This document shows positions 15,292 through 23,890 of a DNA stretch of 46,215 nt, piece after piece. The notes under the pieces were generated by a model that worked only from the letters and a program-made list of their open reading frames with translations, searched no databases and was not told where the DNA came from. Each line of letters opens with the position of its first letter. Position 1 is the first letter of the stretch. Source of the DNA: JBNKDD01 sp050288085 (GTDB taxonomy: Bacteria; Chloroflexota; Anaerolineae; Aggregatilineales; UBA3940); contig JBNKDD010000011.1 in NCBI GenBank assembly GCA_050288085.1, positions 1 to 46,215 on the forward strand. The letters run 5' to 3'. The translations under genes were made by a program, and so were the position numbers.

Positions 15292-18216
15292 ATGTCGAAC
15301 TTGGTTGGTCAAACCCTGGGCCAGTACCAGATTGTTGACAAGATCGGGCGGGGTGGGATGGCAAATGTCTACCGCGCCGTGCAGTCTTCTATCGGGCGAG
15401 AGGTAGCGGTCAAAGTTCTCCCGCCTGAATTCCTCCGGGATCAAACCTTTCTCAGCCGCTTTACCCGTGAAGTTGAAGTAATCGCCAGTTTACAGCACCC
15501 GCACATCTTGCCGGTCTATGATTTTGGTGAGCAGGATGGCCTGCCCTTCATCGTGATGGCCTACCTGCCCGGTGGTTCTCTGGTCGATGTTATTCATCAA
15601 TATGGAGAAAAGCTGCCGCTCGATCAGGTGGCGGATTATATCCGGCAGATCGCCGGTGCACTTGACTTCGCCCACCGCAAAGGGATCATCCACCGCGATC
15701 TCAAACCTAATAATGTGCTGCTTGACGAGCAGGGCCATGCTTACCTGGCCGACTTTGGGATCGCCTGGATAGAAGAATCAACCGCCCACCTGACCGGTTC
15801 AAGCATCATCGGGACACCGGCTTACGTCGCGCCGGAAATGGCTAACCAGGGTGGGGTGTCACCACTGGTAGATGTTTATGCCCTGGCGGTGACGCTCTAC
15901 CAGTTGGTCACCGGGCGGTTACCCTATCAGGCCGAAACGCCGATGGGCGTGTTAATGGCCCATCTCAGCAAACCTATCCCGGATGCACGGGTGCATCGCC
16001 CCGATTTGCCGGACGCGGTGCAAGCCGTGATCCAGAAAGGGATGTCAAAAGACCCGGCACAGCGTTACGGATCCTGTATGGAACTGGCTAAAGACCTGTC
16101 GGTGGCTATTCTATCGGATGTACGGTCTGGCCTGGCCGATATGACGACCCTGGTAGATCGGACTCCTCCCCCTGATGGGTTGACGATGGATATCGGCAGC
16201 ACCCCACTGCCCGCCCCTGTCAGGCAGCGGGGATCCCTGCCGGTTATCTGGTGGGTCATTGCGGGGGTGATAATCGTGGCGGGTATCGTTACCTTGATAG
16301 CGTTTGGCCTCCCCCCGAAGGACGATCAATCCGCAGCCATACCAACCGCAGTGGAGACTGCTGCCCCGGTTTCTAATACCGAGGCTGCAACCCTCCCCCC
16401 ACCATCAGCCGATCTGCCCAACGCAGCACCCCTCCCGGTGCACCTGCCCGAAGTCGGCACACTGCCGGAGGGAGCCTTTAACCGCCTTGGCAAAGGCACT
16501 ATATTGGATATCGCGCTTTCGCCGGATGGCAGCATCCTGGCTGTTGGCGGCAGTCTTGGCGTGTACTTTTACCAGACCGGCGGCTATAAACCGATCTGGT
16601 TGGGTGAAACCACCGGCCCGGTTGAGGACCTTGCCTTCTCCGCCGATGGGACAACCATTGCCGCTGCTTCTGATAAGTTCATCGTGTGGGACAATGCATC
16701 CGGCGAGCAGCAGTTTAGCTATGATGCCTGGCCCTACATTGTGGACCAGGTAGCGCTGTCTCCTGATGGATCGCTGCTGGCCGGTTCGGAGCAGGGGGGG
16801 ACTGAGCTGTTGATCTGGGACCTGACCGGCGCGAGTGATAATGCGGAACCGCAAACCCTGGAAGAAGCCCACGAGAGGAGCCTGACCGGCATCGCCTTCT
16901 CCCCGGATGGATCAAAGCTGATCACCGGTTCGGATGACGGAACGGCCATCATCTGGGATGTGGCAGAATTAAAGCCGCTGGTCACGCTCCGGGGACATAC
17001 CGATTCGGTGGAAGAGGTGATTTGGTCACCGGGCGGTGATCGGGTAGCTACCGGGTCTTCCGATGGTTCCATCATGATCTGGGATGCGGCCAGCGGTGAT
17101 CGGTTGAATATGCTGACCGGTTCCGGTTTTGGCATTTACAGCCTGGCATGGTCATCGGATGGCGGCACGCTGGTATCCGGTGAGTACACCAGTGTGCTGG
17201 TGTGGGATGTTACCAGCGGTGATCTACTGCTCGAATTTGACAGCGGCCACACCGACAGCGTTGATGGGCTGGCGCTTTCGCCGGATGGGACAACCCTGTA
17301 CACAGGGGCGGGAGATGGCATGGTCATCGAGTGGGATGTGGCCACCGGGAAAAAGCTCAACACATTGGGCGGTTTTGCGGAGGAGATTGAGTGCGTGGCT
17401 TTCTCCCCAGATGGCAAGATGCTTGCCGCCAGTTCACGGAATGGCATCACCCTGCTCTGGGATGTAGCAACCGGTGAGTATCTGCGCGGCCTGGAAAGCT
17501 CTTTTTCTCCAGGCAGCCTGGCTTTTTCGCCAGATGGCAGCCTGCTGGCGATGGACAGTGGTTCTGATATCCTGATCTGGAACCCGGAAATAGGCGGGTT
17601 AATCGACACTTTTGAGGGCGACAGCTATATCTCCGATATAGCCTGGTCGCCGGATGGTGATCTGATCGCCACCGCCCTGGCCGACAATATCGGCCTGTGG
17701 GATACGACCACCGGCGAGATCATACAGACTCTCGAAGGACACGAGGCGACCATCAACGCGGTTAGATGGTCGCCTGACGGCCAGATGTTAGCCTCGGTGG
17801 CGGACGATGGGATCGTCTTTCTGTGGGATCGTTCAACCGGACAGATTGTTCACCGGCTGGAGGGACATACTGATAATACCAATACTCTGGCCTTTTCCCT
17901 GGATGGGAAGATGCTGGCTGCTGCCGGATGGGATGATCTGATCGATATCTGGGATACGCAGTCGGGCGAGCTTATCCGCGCCTTTGGAGGCCCTGAATCG
18001 ACTGTTAACAGCATCGATTTGTCCCCGGATGGCCGTCTGCTGGCCTCCGGTTCATGGAATAACCTTGTCATCCTATGGGATGTTGAGACCGGTAATCAGG
18101 TGCGCACCCTGGAAGGTCACACAGGTGCGGTGCAGGAGGTGGCCTTTTCGCCGGATGGGGTGCTGCTTGCTTCTGCTTCGGATGATGGCACGGTGATCTT
18201 ATGGAAAGTCGAGTGA
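15292..18216 (+). CDS. Transmembrane Ser/Thr protein kinase with 14 WD40 repeats
   Basis: The protein of about 974 residues has an N-terminal PknB-type kinase domain with GRGGMANVY loop, Lys41 (AVKVLPPE), catalytic HRDLKPNN with Asp136 and DFG with Asp154, so it should be active. A membrane segment lies at about residues 317-340, followed by a Pro/Ala/Thr linker and, from about residue 385 to the end, fourteen WD40 repeats (SPDG...WD pattern), enough for two seven-bladed propellers outside the cell. The exterior probably senses or scaffolds something while the kinase signals inside. A start 15 bases earlier (15277) is possible; 15292 gives the typical MSNLVGQTLGQYQI kinase start. No phosphatase or substrate gene is adjacent. 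Confidence 0.93.
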   Translation: MSNLVGQTLGQYQIVDKIGRGGMANVYRAVQSSIGREVAVKVLPPEFLRDQTFLSRFTREVEVIASLQHPHILPVYDFGEQDGLPFIVMAYLPGGSLVDVIHQYGEKLPLDQVADYIRQIAGALDFAHRKGIIHRDLKPNNVLLDEQGHAYLADFGIAWIEESTAHLTGSSIIGTPAYVAPEMANQGGVSPLVDVYALAVTLYQLVTGRLPYQAETPMGVLMAHLSKPIPDARVHRPDLPDAVQAVIQKGMSKDPAQRYGSCMELAKDLSVAILSDVRSGLADMTTLVDRTPPPDGLTMDIGSTPLPAPVRQRGSLPVIWWVIAGVIIVAGIVTLIAFGLPPKDDQSAAIPTAVETAAPVSNTEAATLPPPSADLPNAAPLPVHLPEVGTLPEGAFNRLGKGTILDIALSPDGSILAVGGSLGVYFYQTGGYKPIWLGETTGPVEDLAFSADGTTIAAASDKFIVWDNASGEQQFSYDAWPYIVDQVALSPDGSLLAGSEQGGTELLIWDLTGASDNAEPQTLEEAHERSLTGIAFSPDGSKLITGSDDGTAIIWDVAELKPLVTLRGHTDSVEEVIWSPGGDRVATGSSDGSIMIWDAASGDRLNMLTGSGFGIYSLAWSSDGGTLVSGEYTSVLVWDVTSGDLLLEFDSGHTDSVDGLALSPDGTTLYTGAGDGMVIEWDVATGKKLNTLGGFAEEIECVAFSPDGKMLAASSRNGITLLWDVATGEYLRGLESSFSPGSLAFSPDGSLLAMDSGSDILIWNPEIGGLIDTFEGDSYISDIAWSPDGDLIATALADNIGLWDTTTGEIIQTLEGHEATINAVRWSPDGQMLASVADDGIVFLWDRSTGQIVHRLEGHTDNTNTLAFSLDGKMLAAAGWDDLIDIWDTQSGELIRAFGGPESTVNSIDLSPDGRLLASGSWNNLVILWDVETGNQVRTLEGHTGAVQEVAFSPDGVLLASASDDGTVILWKVE

Positions 18217-18286
18217 GAGTGGCTGATATGTACCGGATAAGCTACTATCCGTAAAACGTCTACTAGCTTGATGAGGGGGAGAGTTT

Positions 18287-19180
18287 ATGGTCGAAACGAT
18301 TATCGAGTCCAAAACTAAAACCGTGCGGATCGGGCCGGATCACCCATTTGTGATCATCGGGGAGCGGATCAACCCGACCGGGCGTAAACTGCTGGCGGCA
18401 GAGATGGCCGCCGGGGACCTCAGCCGGGTCGAAACGGATGCATTAGCCCAGGTCGAAGCGGGGGCGCATGTGCTCGATGTGAACGCGGGCATCCCCCTGG
18501 CCGATGAACCCGGCATCCTGGCCGATGCTATCCGCCGCGTTCAGAGTGTTACCGATGTGCCGCTGTCAATTGACTCGTCCATCGTCGCCGCTTTAGAGGC
18601 CGGGTTAGAAGCCTACGAGGGGAAACCCCTGCTCAACTCGGTGACGGGCGAAGACGAGCGCCTCGATGCCGTCCTGCCGCTGGTCAAGAAATACAACTGT
18701 GCGGTGATCGGTATCAGCAACGACGAGACCGGCATCTCCGAAGACCCGGACGAGCGGTTCAAGATTGCCAAAAAGATCGTCGAGCGGGCGGTCGATCACG
18801 GTATTCCCCGCGAGGACGTGATCATCGACCCGCTGGTCATGCCGGTTGGCGCGGTCTATAACGCCGGGGCGGCGGTGATGAAGCTTGTCCGGCGCTGCCG
18901 CGAGGAGTTGGGCGTCAACACGGCCTGTGGGGCAAGCAACGTGTCCTTCGGGCTGCCGGGCCGATCCACCTTGAACGCTACTTTCATGGCGATGCTGATC
19001 GCTGCCGGGATGCCCTGTGCAATTACCAATCCGCTTGAGCAGGAAATCAAGATGAGTATCCTGGCCGCCGATGCGTTGGCCGGTCATGATGAGAACTGCA
19101 TGCGCTGGCTGACCGCCAACCGGGGTGGGCAGGATCGTGAAGCCCGCCGCCGGGAACGTCGTGCACGCCGGGGCGGGTAG
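18287..19180 (+). CDS. Methyltetrahydrofolate:corrinoid-type methyltransferase (pterin-binding)
   Basis: The 297-residue protein is a pterin-binding TIM barrel: GERINPTGRK, VLDVNAGIP, LSIDSS, LLNSVTGE, AVIGISNDETG, IDPLVMPVG, ACGASNVSFGLPGR and ITNPLEQ. This is the pattern of AcsE/MtvA/MtgA and the folate domain of MetH, which move a methyl group between tetrahydrofolate and a corrinoid protein, rather than dihydropteroate synthase. The C-terminus ends in an arginine-rich tail (REARRRERRARRGG). GAGGGGGAGAG lies before the ATG. It should work with metF, which supplies or consumes methyl-THF. No corrinoid protein or reductive activator is in the window. Confidence 0.9.
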   Translation: MVETIIESKTKTVRIGPDHPFVIIGERINPTGRKLLAAEMAAGDLSRVETDALAQVEAGAHVLDVNAGIPLADEPGILADAIRRVQSVTDVPLSIDSSIVAALEAGLEAYEGKPLLNSVTGEDERLDAVLPLVKKYNCAVIGISNDETGISEDPDERFKIAKKIVERAVDHGIPREDVIIDPLVMPVGAVYNAGAAVMKLVRRCREELGVNTACGASNVSFGLPGRSTLNATFMAMLIAAGMPCAITNPLEQEIKMSILAADALAGHDENCMRWLTANRGGQDREARRRERRARRGG

Positions 19181-19348
19181 CATCCCAGCTCGTGATTCTG
19201 TTGGCTGACTGCCTCGGTTGAAGACTGGGGCAGTTTTGATTCATGATTTCCGTTTCGAATAAAGTGCTGCCTGTTGGCGTTTATTAGTGGAGGGTAGATG
19301 AGAGCATGGGGATCGTCCGTTATCTAGAAATTGATAGGCAGGAAGTAT

Positions 19349-19792
19349 ATGACAAGGGAAAATTTCTTAACCATACGTTGGAACAATATTCTTTCGCTGG
19401 GGCTTGGACTTCCCGCTCTGGCTTATGTTATTGTCGCTTTGTCCACTTCGGTTTGGACAGAAAAGAGTGGCTTAATCGGGCTTGCGATTATTGGGGCGCT
19501 TTATTGAATAATTGTCGAAGGCCACACAGCTATGCGGTTCGCATGGCAAAAGAAAAACTCAGATGCCTATGCTTCAGTCAAACAGGAATTCACTCTCCCA
19601 CTGACCTTGATTAGGATGGCCTATAACGTTGCCTTTTGGGCTTTTCTGCTCCCCTTTTTTACCACAATGAACTTTAGAACGGGCTTCATACTCTTTGCCA
19701 TCATTATTTTGGTAAGGCTCAGTGCCAATCTGTATGTCAACGCTCTCAAGCTCACACCGGCGCAATATGATAGTTTTCCATTCCGATCATGA
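19349..19792 (+). pseudogene. Small membrane-protein gene interrupted by an in-frame TGA
   Basis: From the ATG at 19349 a frame of 52 codons (MTRENFLTIRWNNILSLGLG and onward) ends at TGA 19505-19507, after IGALY. The same frame continues without a break (IIVEGH, then MRFAWQKKNSDAY) to a TGA at 19790-19792, which overlaps the methyltransferase start in an ATGA. Read through, the product would be 147 residues with about four membrane segments. The likely ancestral codon is TGG (Trp). TGA is a normal stop elsewhere in the window, so recoding is unlikely. The second half could still be made from the ATG at 19532 (86 residues). The family is not recognised. An AGGAA ribosome-binding site precedes 19349. 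Confidence 0.65.
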
Positions 19793-20418
19793 ACTGGATT
19801 AATGAAATGAACAAATCAGAAAAGTTTTGGGACAGGATGTCAAAGAATTTTGACGATCAAGAAAAGGCTGATGACAAGGTCTTTGTCAGGGCCAGAAAAT
19901 ATCTCAATCGCAGCGACACGGTTTTAGATTATGCCTGTGCGACTGGGATGTATACCCTCGAAGCCGCCGGTCATGTGAAGGAGATTCATGGCATTGATCA
20001 ATCGTCCAAGATGATCGAGGTCGCAAAGAGAAATGCAGATGAGCGCAAAGCCGAGAATGTCACCTTCAGGCAGGCTACGATATTTGATGGGAGCCATCCA
20101 GAAGAGTCATACGATGTGATTCTGGCTTTCAATATTCTGCATTTACTGCAAGAGATACCGGAGGTTGTGCGGCGGATCAACGAGCTGCTGAAACCGGGCG
20201 GATTGTTTATTTCTGCCTCGGCCTGCCTGGGAGAGAATGGGGTATTTGTGGGTACGCTTATAACCCTCTTAGGAAAAACGGGATTAGTCCCACAGGTGAA
20301 TCTCTTCAAAAGCTCTGAATTGAAAGCGTTTATAACCGGCGGAGATTTTCAAATCGTTGAGCTTGAAAAAATAACGGATTCGGTGTCGCATTATTTTATT
20401 GTCGCGAGGAAGATATAG
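19789..20418 (+). CDS. Class I SAM-dependent methyltransferase
   Basis: The 209-residue protein has the SAM-binding motif I as VLDYACATGMYTLEAA, the acidic GIDQSSKM strand, and motif IV as DVILAFNILHLL, followed by LLKPGGLFIS. It is of the UbiE/Methyltransf_11 type; the substrate is unknown. Its start overlaps the stop of the interrupted membrane-protein gene by 4 bases, so the two were translationally coupled. It might methylate a membrane-associated small molecule. Loss of the upstream gene may affect its expression. Confidence 0.9.
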   Translation: MNWINEMNKSEKFWDRMSKNFDDQEKADDKVFVRARKYLNRSDTVLDYACATGMYTLEAAGHVKEIHGIDQSSKMIEVAKRNADERKAENVTFRQATIFDGSHPEESYDVILAFNILHLLQEIPEVVRRINELLKPGGLFISASACLGENGVFVGTLITLLGKTGLVPQVNLFKSSELKAFITGGDFQIVELEKITDSVSHYFIVARKI

Positions 20419-20777
20419 GCTCATGTTCAGTACAGGTGGCTTCTTCTCAAGGCCGGGGAGCCGCGAATGAACTTCGCGGCCAGGTCAAGCACGGAACTGC
20501 CAGCGATGGAACATCGCCTTTAATACGCGGACGGGCCTGACTTGACAGGTCGCTCGTACATCCCACTCATTCGGGTGTATTTAATGTCTGGGGCAGCTTA
20601 ATACATTGTTGCTCTTTAACTCCCTAACACCGCTCCCCGGTGTCTGCCCCTATCACTAAATACACCCTATCCATTCTGACAACTGACATTTACTGTCAAC
20701 AATGCTATACTGACTCTGTCAGGCCGAGCAGCGCATCACTCGGGAGAATGCGTCATCCAGCCAAAGGAATCAATTAT
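20419..20777. other. Intergenic region, 359 bases
   Basis: This gap between the methyltransferase and the epimerase contains a perfect hairpin, GCCGCGAA with TTCGCGGC (20460-20480), GC-rich sequence able to pair further, and the epimerase promoter at 20683-20711. No convincing gene is present; an upstream extension of the epimerase frame to 20640 crosses the promoter and is not used. Confidence 0.5.
20683..20711 (+). promoter_or_regulatory. Promoter of the epimerase gene, with an overlapping dyad
   Basis: A -35 box CTGACA (20683-20688) and a -10 box TATACT (20706-20711) have a 17-base spacer, and the -10 box is also extended (TGCTATACT). The -35 box lies in a dyad, TGACA-N5-TGTCA (20684-20698), which could be an operator. 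The ATG follows 67 bases downstream. Confidence 0.6.
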
Positions 20778-21749
20778 ATGACTGATATACTTGTTACCGG
20801 AGCTACTGGTTTCATCGGTTCACATGTTGTTCATAAATTGAACGAGAATGGTATCAGACCTCGTATATTAGTGCGTCCCACCAGCAATCGTGCCAATCTG
20901 GAAGGGATGGATGCGGACATCGTGATAGGCGATCTGGCCGAGCCGGAAACCTTGCCTGCGGCTGTTGATGGTATTGAGTATCTATACCATATTGCAGGCT
21001 ACGTTTCACCCCGACCCAGTGAACGTGCTCGCATGTTTGCCAGCAATGCCGAGGGGGCAGCCAACATTATTGATGCCGCGGTACAGGTCGGTGTGAAACG
21101 CATCGTGTATCTGGGTAGTGTAACTGCTCTGGGCGCAAGCGAAGAGCCATGTATCTGGCAGGAAGGTGATCCCTATAATCTAGGTGGGATGAATATCGGC
21201 TATTTTGATTCCAAGAAAATGGGAGAAACAGTCGTCAGGGAGCGGATTGCGGCTGGTGCACCGGTTGTCAGTGTGTATCCTGCCTATTGTTTAGGCCCTG
21301 GCGATGTTTATCTGTCGTCTTCTAATATGGTAGTGTACTTTGTGCAAGGTAAATTACCCTTCTACACCGAGGCTGGGATGGGCTTCCTCGATGTCCGCGA
21401 TGCAGCCGAATCCATGATCCTGGCGATGGAAAAAGGAACCATTGGACAACGGTATTTCATCAGCGGGCACAACCTGACCTACAAGCAATTCTTTGATCAG
21501 TTAGCGGTGATCAGCGGGAAAGCGCCGCCCAATTTCAAGATGCCACTGCCGTTACTCAAGGCAATCAGCACAGTGACTGAACCACTGACCGATGGACTAC
21601 CGTTTAGCCGCAGCCTGTATATGTGTCTGGCCAGGTATTATTGGTACGACAACACTAAGGCAGAACAGGAACTGGGATGGACCTATCGTTCCGTAGATGA
21701 CCTGCTAGAAGGCTCGCTGACCTGGTTGGCCGCTGCCGGACATATTTGA
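20778..21749 (+). CDS. NAD-dependent epimerase/dehydratase (extended SDR)
   Basis: The 323-residue protein has the NAD-binding TGATGFIGS loop (residues 7-15), a GSVTALG segment and the catalytic Tyr142-x3-Lys146 pair (YFDSK). It resembles dihydroflavonol-4-reductase-like and hopanoid-associated (HpnA-like) sugar epimerases, which reduce or epimerise sugars or sterol/hopanoid-like ketones. The frame opens earlier at 20640, but the ATG at 20778 follows AAGGA and starts exactly at the Rossmann strand MTDILVTGATG. It is a single-gene transcript with its own promoter and a strong terminator at 21817-21850. Confidence 0.9.
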   Translation: MTDILVTGATGFIGSHVVHKLNENGIRPRILVRPTSNRANLEGMDADIVIGDLAEPETLPAAVDGIEYLYHIAGYVSPRPSERARMFASNAEGAANIIDAAVQVGVKRIVYLGSVTALGASEEPCIWQEGDPYNLGGMNIGYFDSKKMGETVVRERIAAGAPVVSVYPAYCLGPGDVYLSSSNMVVYFVQGKLPFYTEAGMGFLDVRDAAESMILAMEKGTIGQRYFISGHNLTYKQFFDQLAVISGKAPPNFKMPLPLLKAISTVTEPLTDGLPFSRSLYMCLARYYWYDNTKAEQELGWTYRSVDDLLEGSLTWLAAAGHI

Positions 21750-21816
21750 CCCTATAGTATTCAAAGACAAGTCTGCGTGCAGGGATCACTCCAATATAAC
21801 CCGACAACCTGTGAAG

Positions 21817-21850
21817 ACGATGTAAGTCAGATAAACTTACATCGTTTTTT
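21817..21850 (+). terminator. Rho-independent terminator after the epimerase gene
   Basis: The stem CGATGTAAGT (21818-21827) pairs perfectly with ACTTACATCG (21835-21844) across a 7-base loop and is followed by TTTTTT (21845-21850). Confidence 0.9.
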
Positions 21851-21877
21851 GCATGAGTAAAGTTGGTGGACTGAGCA

Positions 21878-23353
21878 TCACCGCCGCATGGGAATGCGCG
21901 AAACGGTTTCATCATGAGGGCGGGGGAGTGGCAGCCAGACACGGAAGGTCGTGCCCTGGCCTTCGGCGCTCTCCGCCCAGATTTTCCCGCCGTGCGCCTC
22001 GGTGATCTCCTTGCTGATCGTCAACCCCAGGCCGGTTCCTTTTTGCCCGGATCGCTTCCGGGATTTATCCACCTGGTAGAACCGCTCAAAGACGTGTGGT
22101 AAATCTTCCGGCGGGATGCCCTTGCCGGTATCGCTGATGCTGATCTGAACGCCGCCGCCATCCTCCCGTGCCGCCAGCACCGAGATTTGACCACCTGCCG
22201 GGGTGTGCGTCAGGGCGTTATCAACCAGATTGGTGAATACCTGGGCCAGCCGGTCAGGGTCGCCGGTCAGCCGGGGGAGTGGGCTTATCTCGTGCCCCAG
22301 TGTGACCTGCTGCTCGGCAGCCCGCAGCGACAGGTTCTCCAACACGTGAGTGAGCAGTTCGGACAGGCTGATATATTCCCGGCGGAGCTTGGTCTGCCCT
22401 GATTCGATCCGGGCCAGATCGAGCAGATCATCCACCATCCGGCGCATACGCCCGGCTTCATCGTGGATAATCCGGGCGGCCCGTCCGGGGTTATCCGCTG
22501 CCCCATCGAGGATCGCCTGTGAGAATCCCTGGATCGAGGTGAGCGGAGTCTTCAGTTCGTGGGAGACGTTCGCCAGGAATTCGCGCTGTAGTTCCTGCGA
22601 CGCCTGCACCTGTTGGACCATTTCGTTAAACGATTGGGCCAGGTCGCGCACCTCGCGTGGGCCTTCTTCGGGGGCCTGCTGATCGTAATTCCCATCGGCG
22701 ATGGCGTTGGCGGCGGCGGCTGTCCGGCGCAATGGCCGGGTCACCGAACTGCTGATCAGCACCGCAAAGACAATCGCCAGGAGCACCCCGATCAGCCCGG
22801 CCTGGGCCAGAGGCCGGAGCAGGCTGTCCCCGAAAGCCTCCAATGTCGGGAAGCGCGGCTGGGGCAAAGCCAGGACGATCAGATGCCCGTTGGTTGCCTG
22901 ACCCTGCCGCCCAAACCCGATGTACAGCCACTTTTGCCCGTTGGGATCGATGAACTCGCCCTCCTGCCCGGCGGAATTGGGCGGCCCCCCACCTGACTGC
23001 TGCGGCCCACCTTGTGGCCCGCCCGGTGAGTTGCGGGTTCGTTCCAGGTCAATCGGGGAGCCGATTGGGTACTCCCCGGCGCTGTCAAAGGCTACCGTCT
23101 GCTCTGGGCTGATCCTCAGGGCGCGGATATCGTTATCGGCGGCGACCTGGGCCAACTCCAGATCGAGCTGGTTGTTTTCGACTCTCAGGCCGCGCAGACT
23201 GGCCCGGGCGATGTCGTTTAGACGTTGGTAAGCCAACTGCTCCGGGAGCGGGTTACGGCCCAGCAAGACCACCAAAGCCGCGCCGATCACGAGCAGTGTC
23301 AGCGCGATAATCACCAGGTAGGATAGCAGCAGACGGGCCCGTAGGCTGTTCAT
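21878..23353 (-). CDS. Membrane sensor histidine kinase (HAMP-HisKA-HATPase)
   Basis: The 491-residue protein has an N-terminal membrane segment (about 8-32), an extracytoplasmic sensor region of about 150 residues that includes a low-complexity Gly/Pro/Gln stretch (110-130), a second membrane segment (about 184-203), a HAMP linker (RPLRRTAAAANAIADGNY), and a HisKA box with phospho-accepting His265 (ANVSHELKTPL). The ATPase motifs are NALTHTP, DTGKGIP, FERFYQVD and GTGLGL. It is a complete sensor kinase. Its start overlaps the stop of the DUF1232 gene in TGATG. No response regulator with an output domain is adjacent, so its partner is elsewhere; the orphan receivers at 9035 and 9602 are possible candidates only. 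Confidence 0.93.
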   Translation of the reverse strand: MNSLRARLLLSYLVIIALTLLVIGAALVVLLGRNPLPEQLAYQRLNDIARASLRGLRVENNQLDLELAQVAADNDIRALRISPEQTVAFDSAGEYPIGSPIDLERTRNSPGGPQGGPQQSGGGPPNSAGQEGEFIDPNGQKWLYIGFGRQGQATNGHLIVLALPQPRFPTLEAFGDSLLRPLAQAGLIGVLLAIVFAVLISSSVTRPLRRTAAAANAIADGNYDQQAPEEGPREVRDLAQSFNEMVQQVQASQELQREFLANVSHELKTPLTSIQGFSQAILDGAADNPGRAARIIHDEAGRMRRMVDDLLDLARIESGQTKLRREYISLSELLTHVLENLSLRAAEQQVTLGHEISPLPRLTGDPDRLAQVFTNLVDNALTHTPAGGQISVLAAREDGGGVQISISDTGKGIPPEDLPHVFERFYQVDKSRKRSGQKGTGLGLTISKEITEAHGGKIWAESAEGQGTTFRVWLPLPRPHDETVSRIPMRR

Positions 23354-23757
23354 CAGTTTTCGATTACTTCCGCCGTGCTGTCGATCACGTCGTCGTCGGG
23401 ATAGGCGGAGTCGGAATCTTCGCTCAAGGGAGCGGTTGTTATACCCAACTCGCGCAGGTGCTCGCTGACCACATCGGGCGGGGCCAGCTTGATGAATGTG
23501 CCCAGGGTCAGCAGGATAATGCCTATTGCGCCCAGGTCATCCAAAACGCCCAATGGCCCTGTGAGCATTACCGGCAGGAAATCGACCGGTGAAATAACAT
23601 AGGCCAATCCAACCAGTGGGATCAGCTTGGGCAGAAAACCAACCCGATTATCCCACATCAGCCGCCATGTCAATGTGACACGGTCAAACAGGTTGCGGAC
23701 CATCGCGGCCTGTTCTTCCGGGGAAGGGGGCGGATCGTAGCGCTGAATATCTGACAT
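23353..23757 (-). CDS. DUF1232 (YkvA-like) membrane protein
   Basis: The 134-residue protein carries the DUF1232 core LPKLIPLVGLAYVISPVDFLPV, with hydrophobic segments around residues 42-62 and 74-90, and an acidic C-terminal tail (SEDSDSAYPDDDVIDS). The function of the family is unknown. The stop codon overlaps the start of the histidine kinase gene by one base, so the two are translationally coupled and the protein may help the kinase or respond to the same membrane signal. Confidence 0.85.
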   Translation of the reverse strand: MSDIQRYDPPPSPEEQAAMVRNLFDRVTLTWRLMWDNRVGFLPKLIPLVGLAYVISPVDFLPVMLTGPLGVLDDLGAIGIILLTLGTFIKLAPPDVVSEHLRELGITTAPLSEDSDSAYPDDDVIDSTAEVIEN

Positions 23758-23840
23758 CGTGTTTCTCTCTCTCCAGATTAAGTTGATTGTCTAGAAGTAT
23801 AGGATTCTTCGGGTTGGGATTCAAGTTTACGGTGGTAACC

Positions 23841-23869
23841 AAAAACGCCCGTGTCACATACACGGGCGT
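23841..23869 (-). terminator. Rho-independent terminator after the ABC permease
   Basis: On the minus strand the stem arms ACGCCCGTGT and ACACGGGCGT (plus-strand 23845-23854 and 23860-23869) pair perfectly and are followed by TTTTT (23845 down to 23841). It lies 22 bases after the permease stop. Confidence 0.88.
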
Positions 23870-23890
23870 AACCTGCAAAATGATCGGTGA

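Noticed and set aside
18234..18251. Short hairpin CGGATA/TATCCG after the WD40 kinase gene as a terminator
   Set aside because: The stem is only six pairs and there is no T-run, so it is not called.
19505..19507. TGA as selenocysteine or Trp recoding
   Set aside because: TGA ends many other genes here, there is no evident selenocysteine hairpin after it, and the context LY-TGA-II fits a lost Trp codon better.
19306..19614. 102-codon frame starting at 19306
   Set aside because: It has no ribosome-binding site and a composition unlike a protein. The frame starting at 19349 has hydrophobic segments and continues to the next gene's start.
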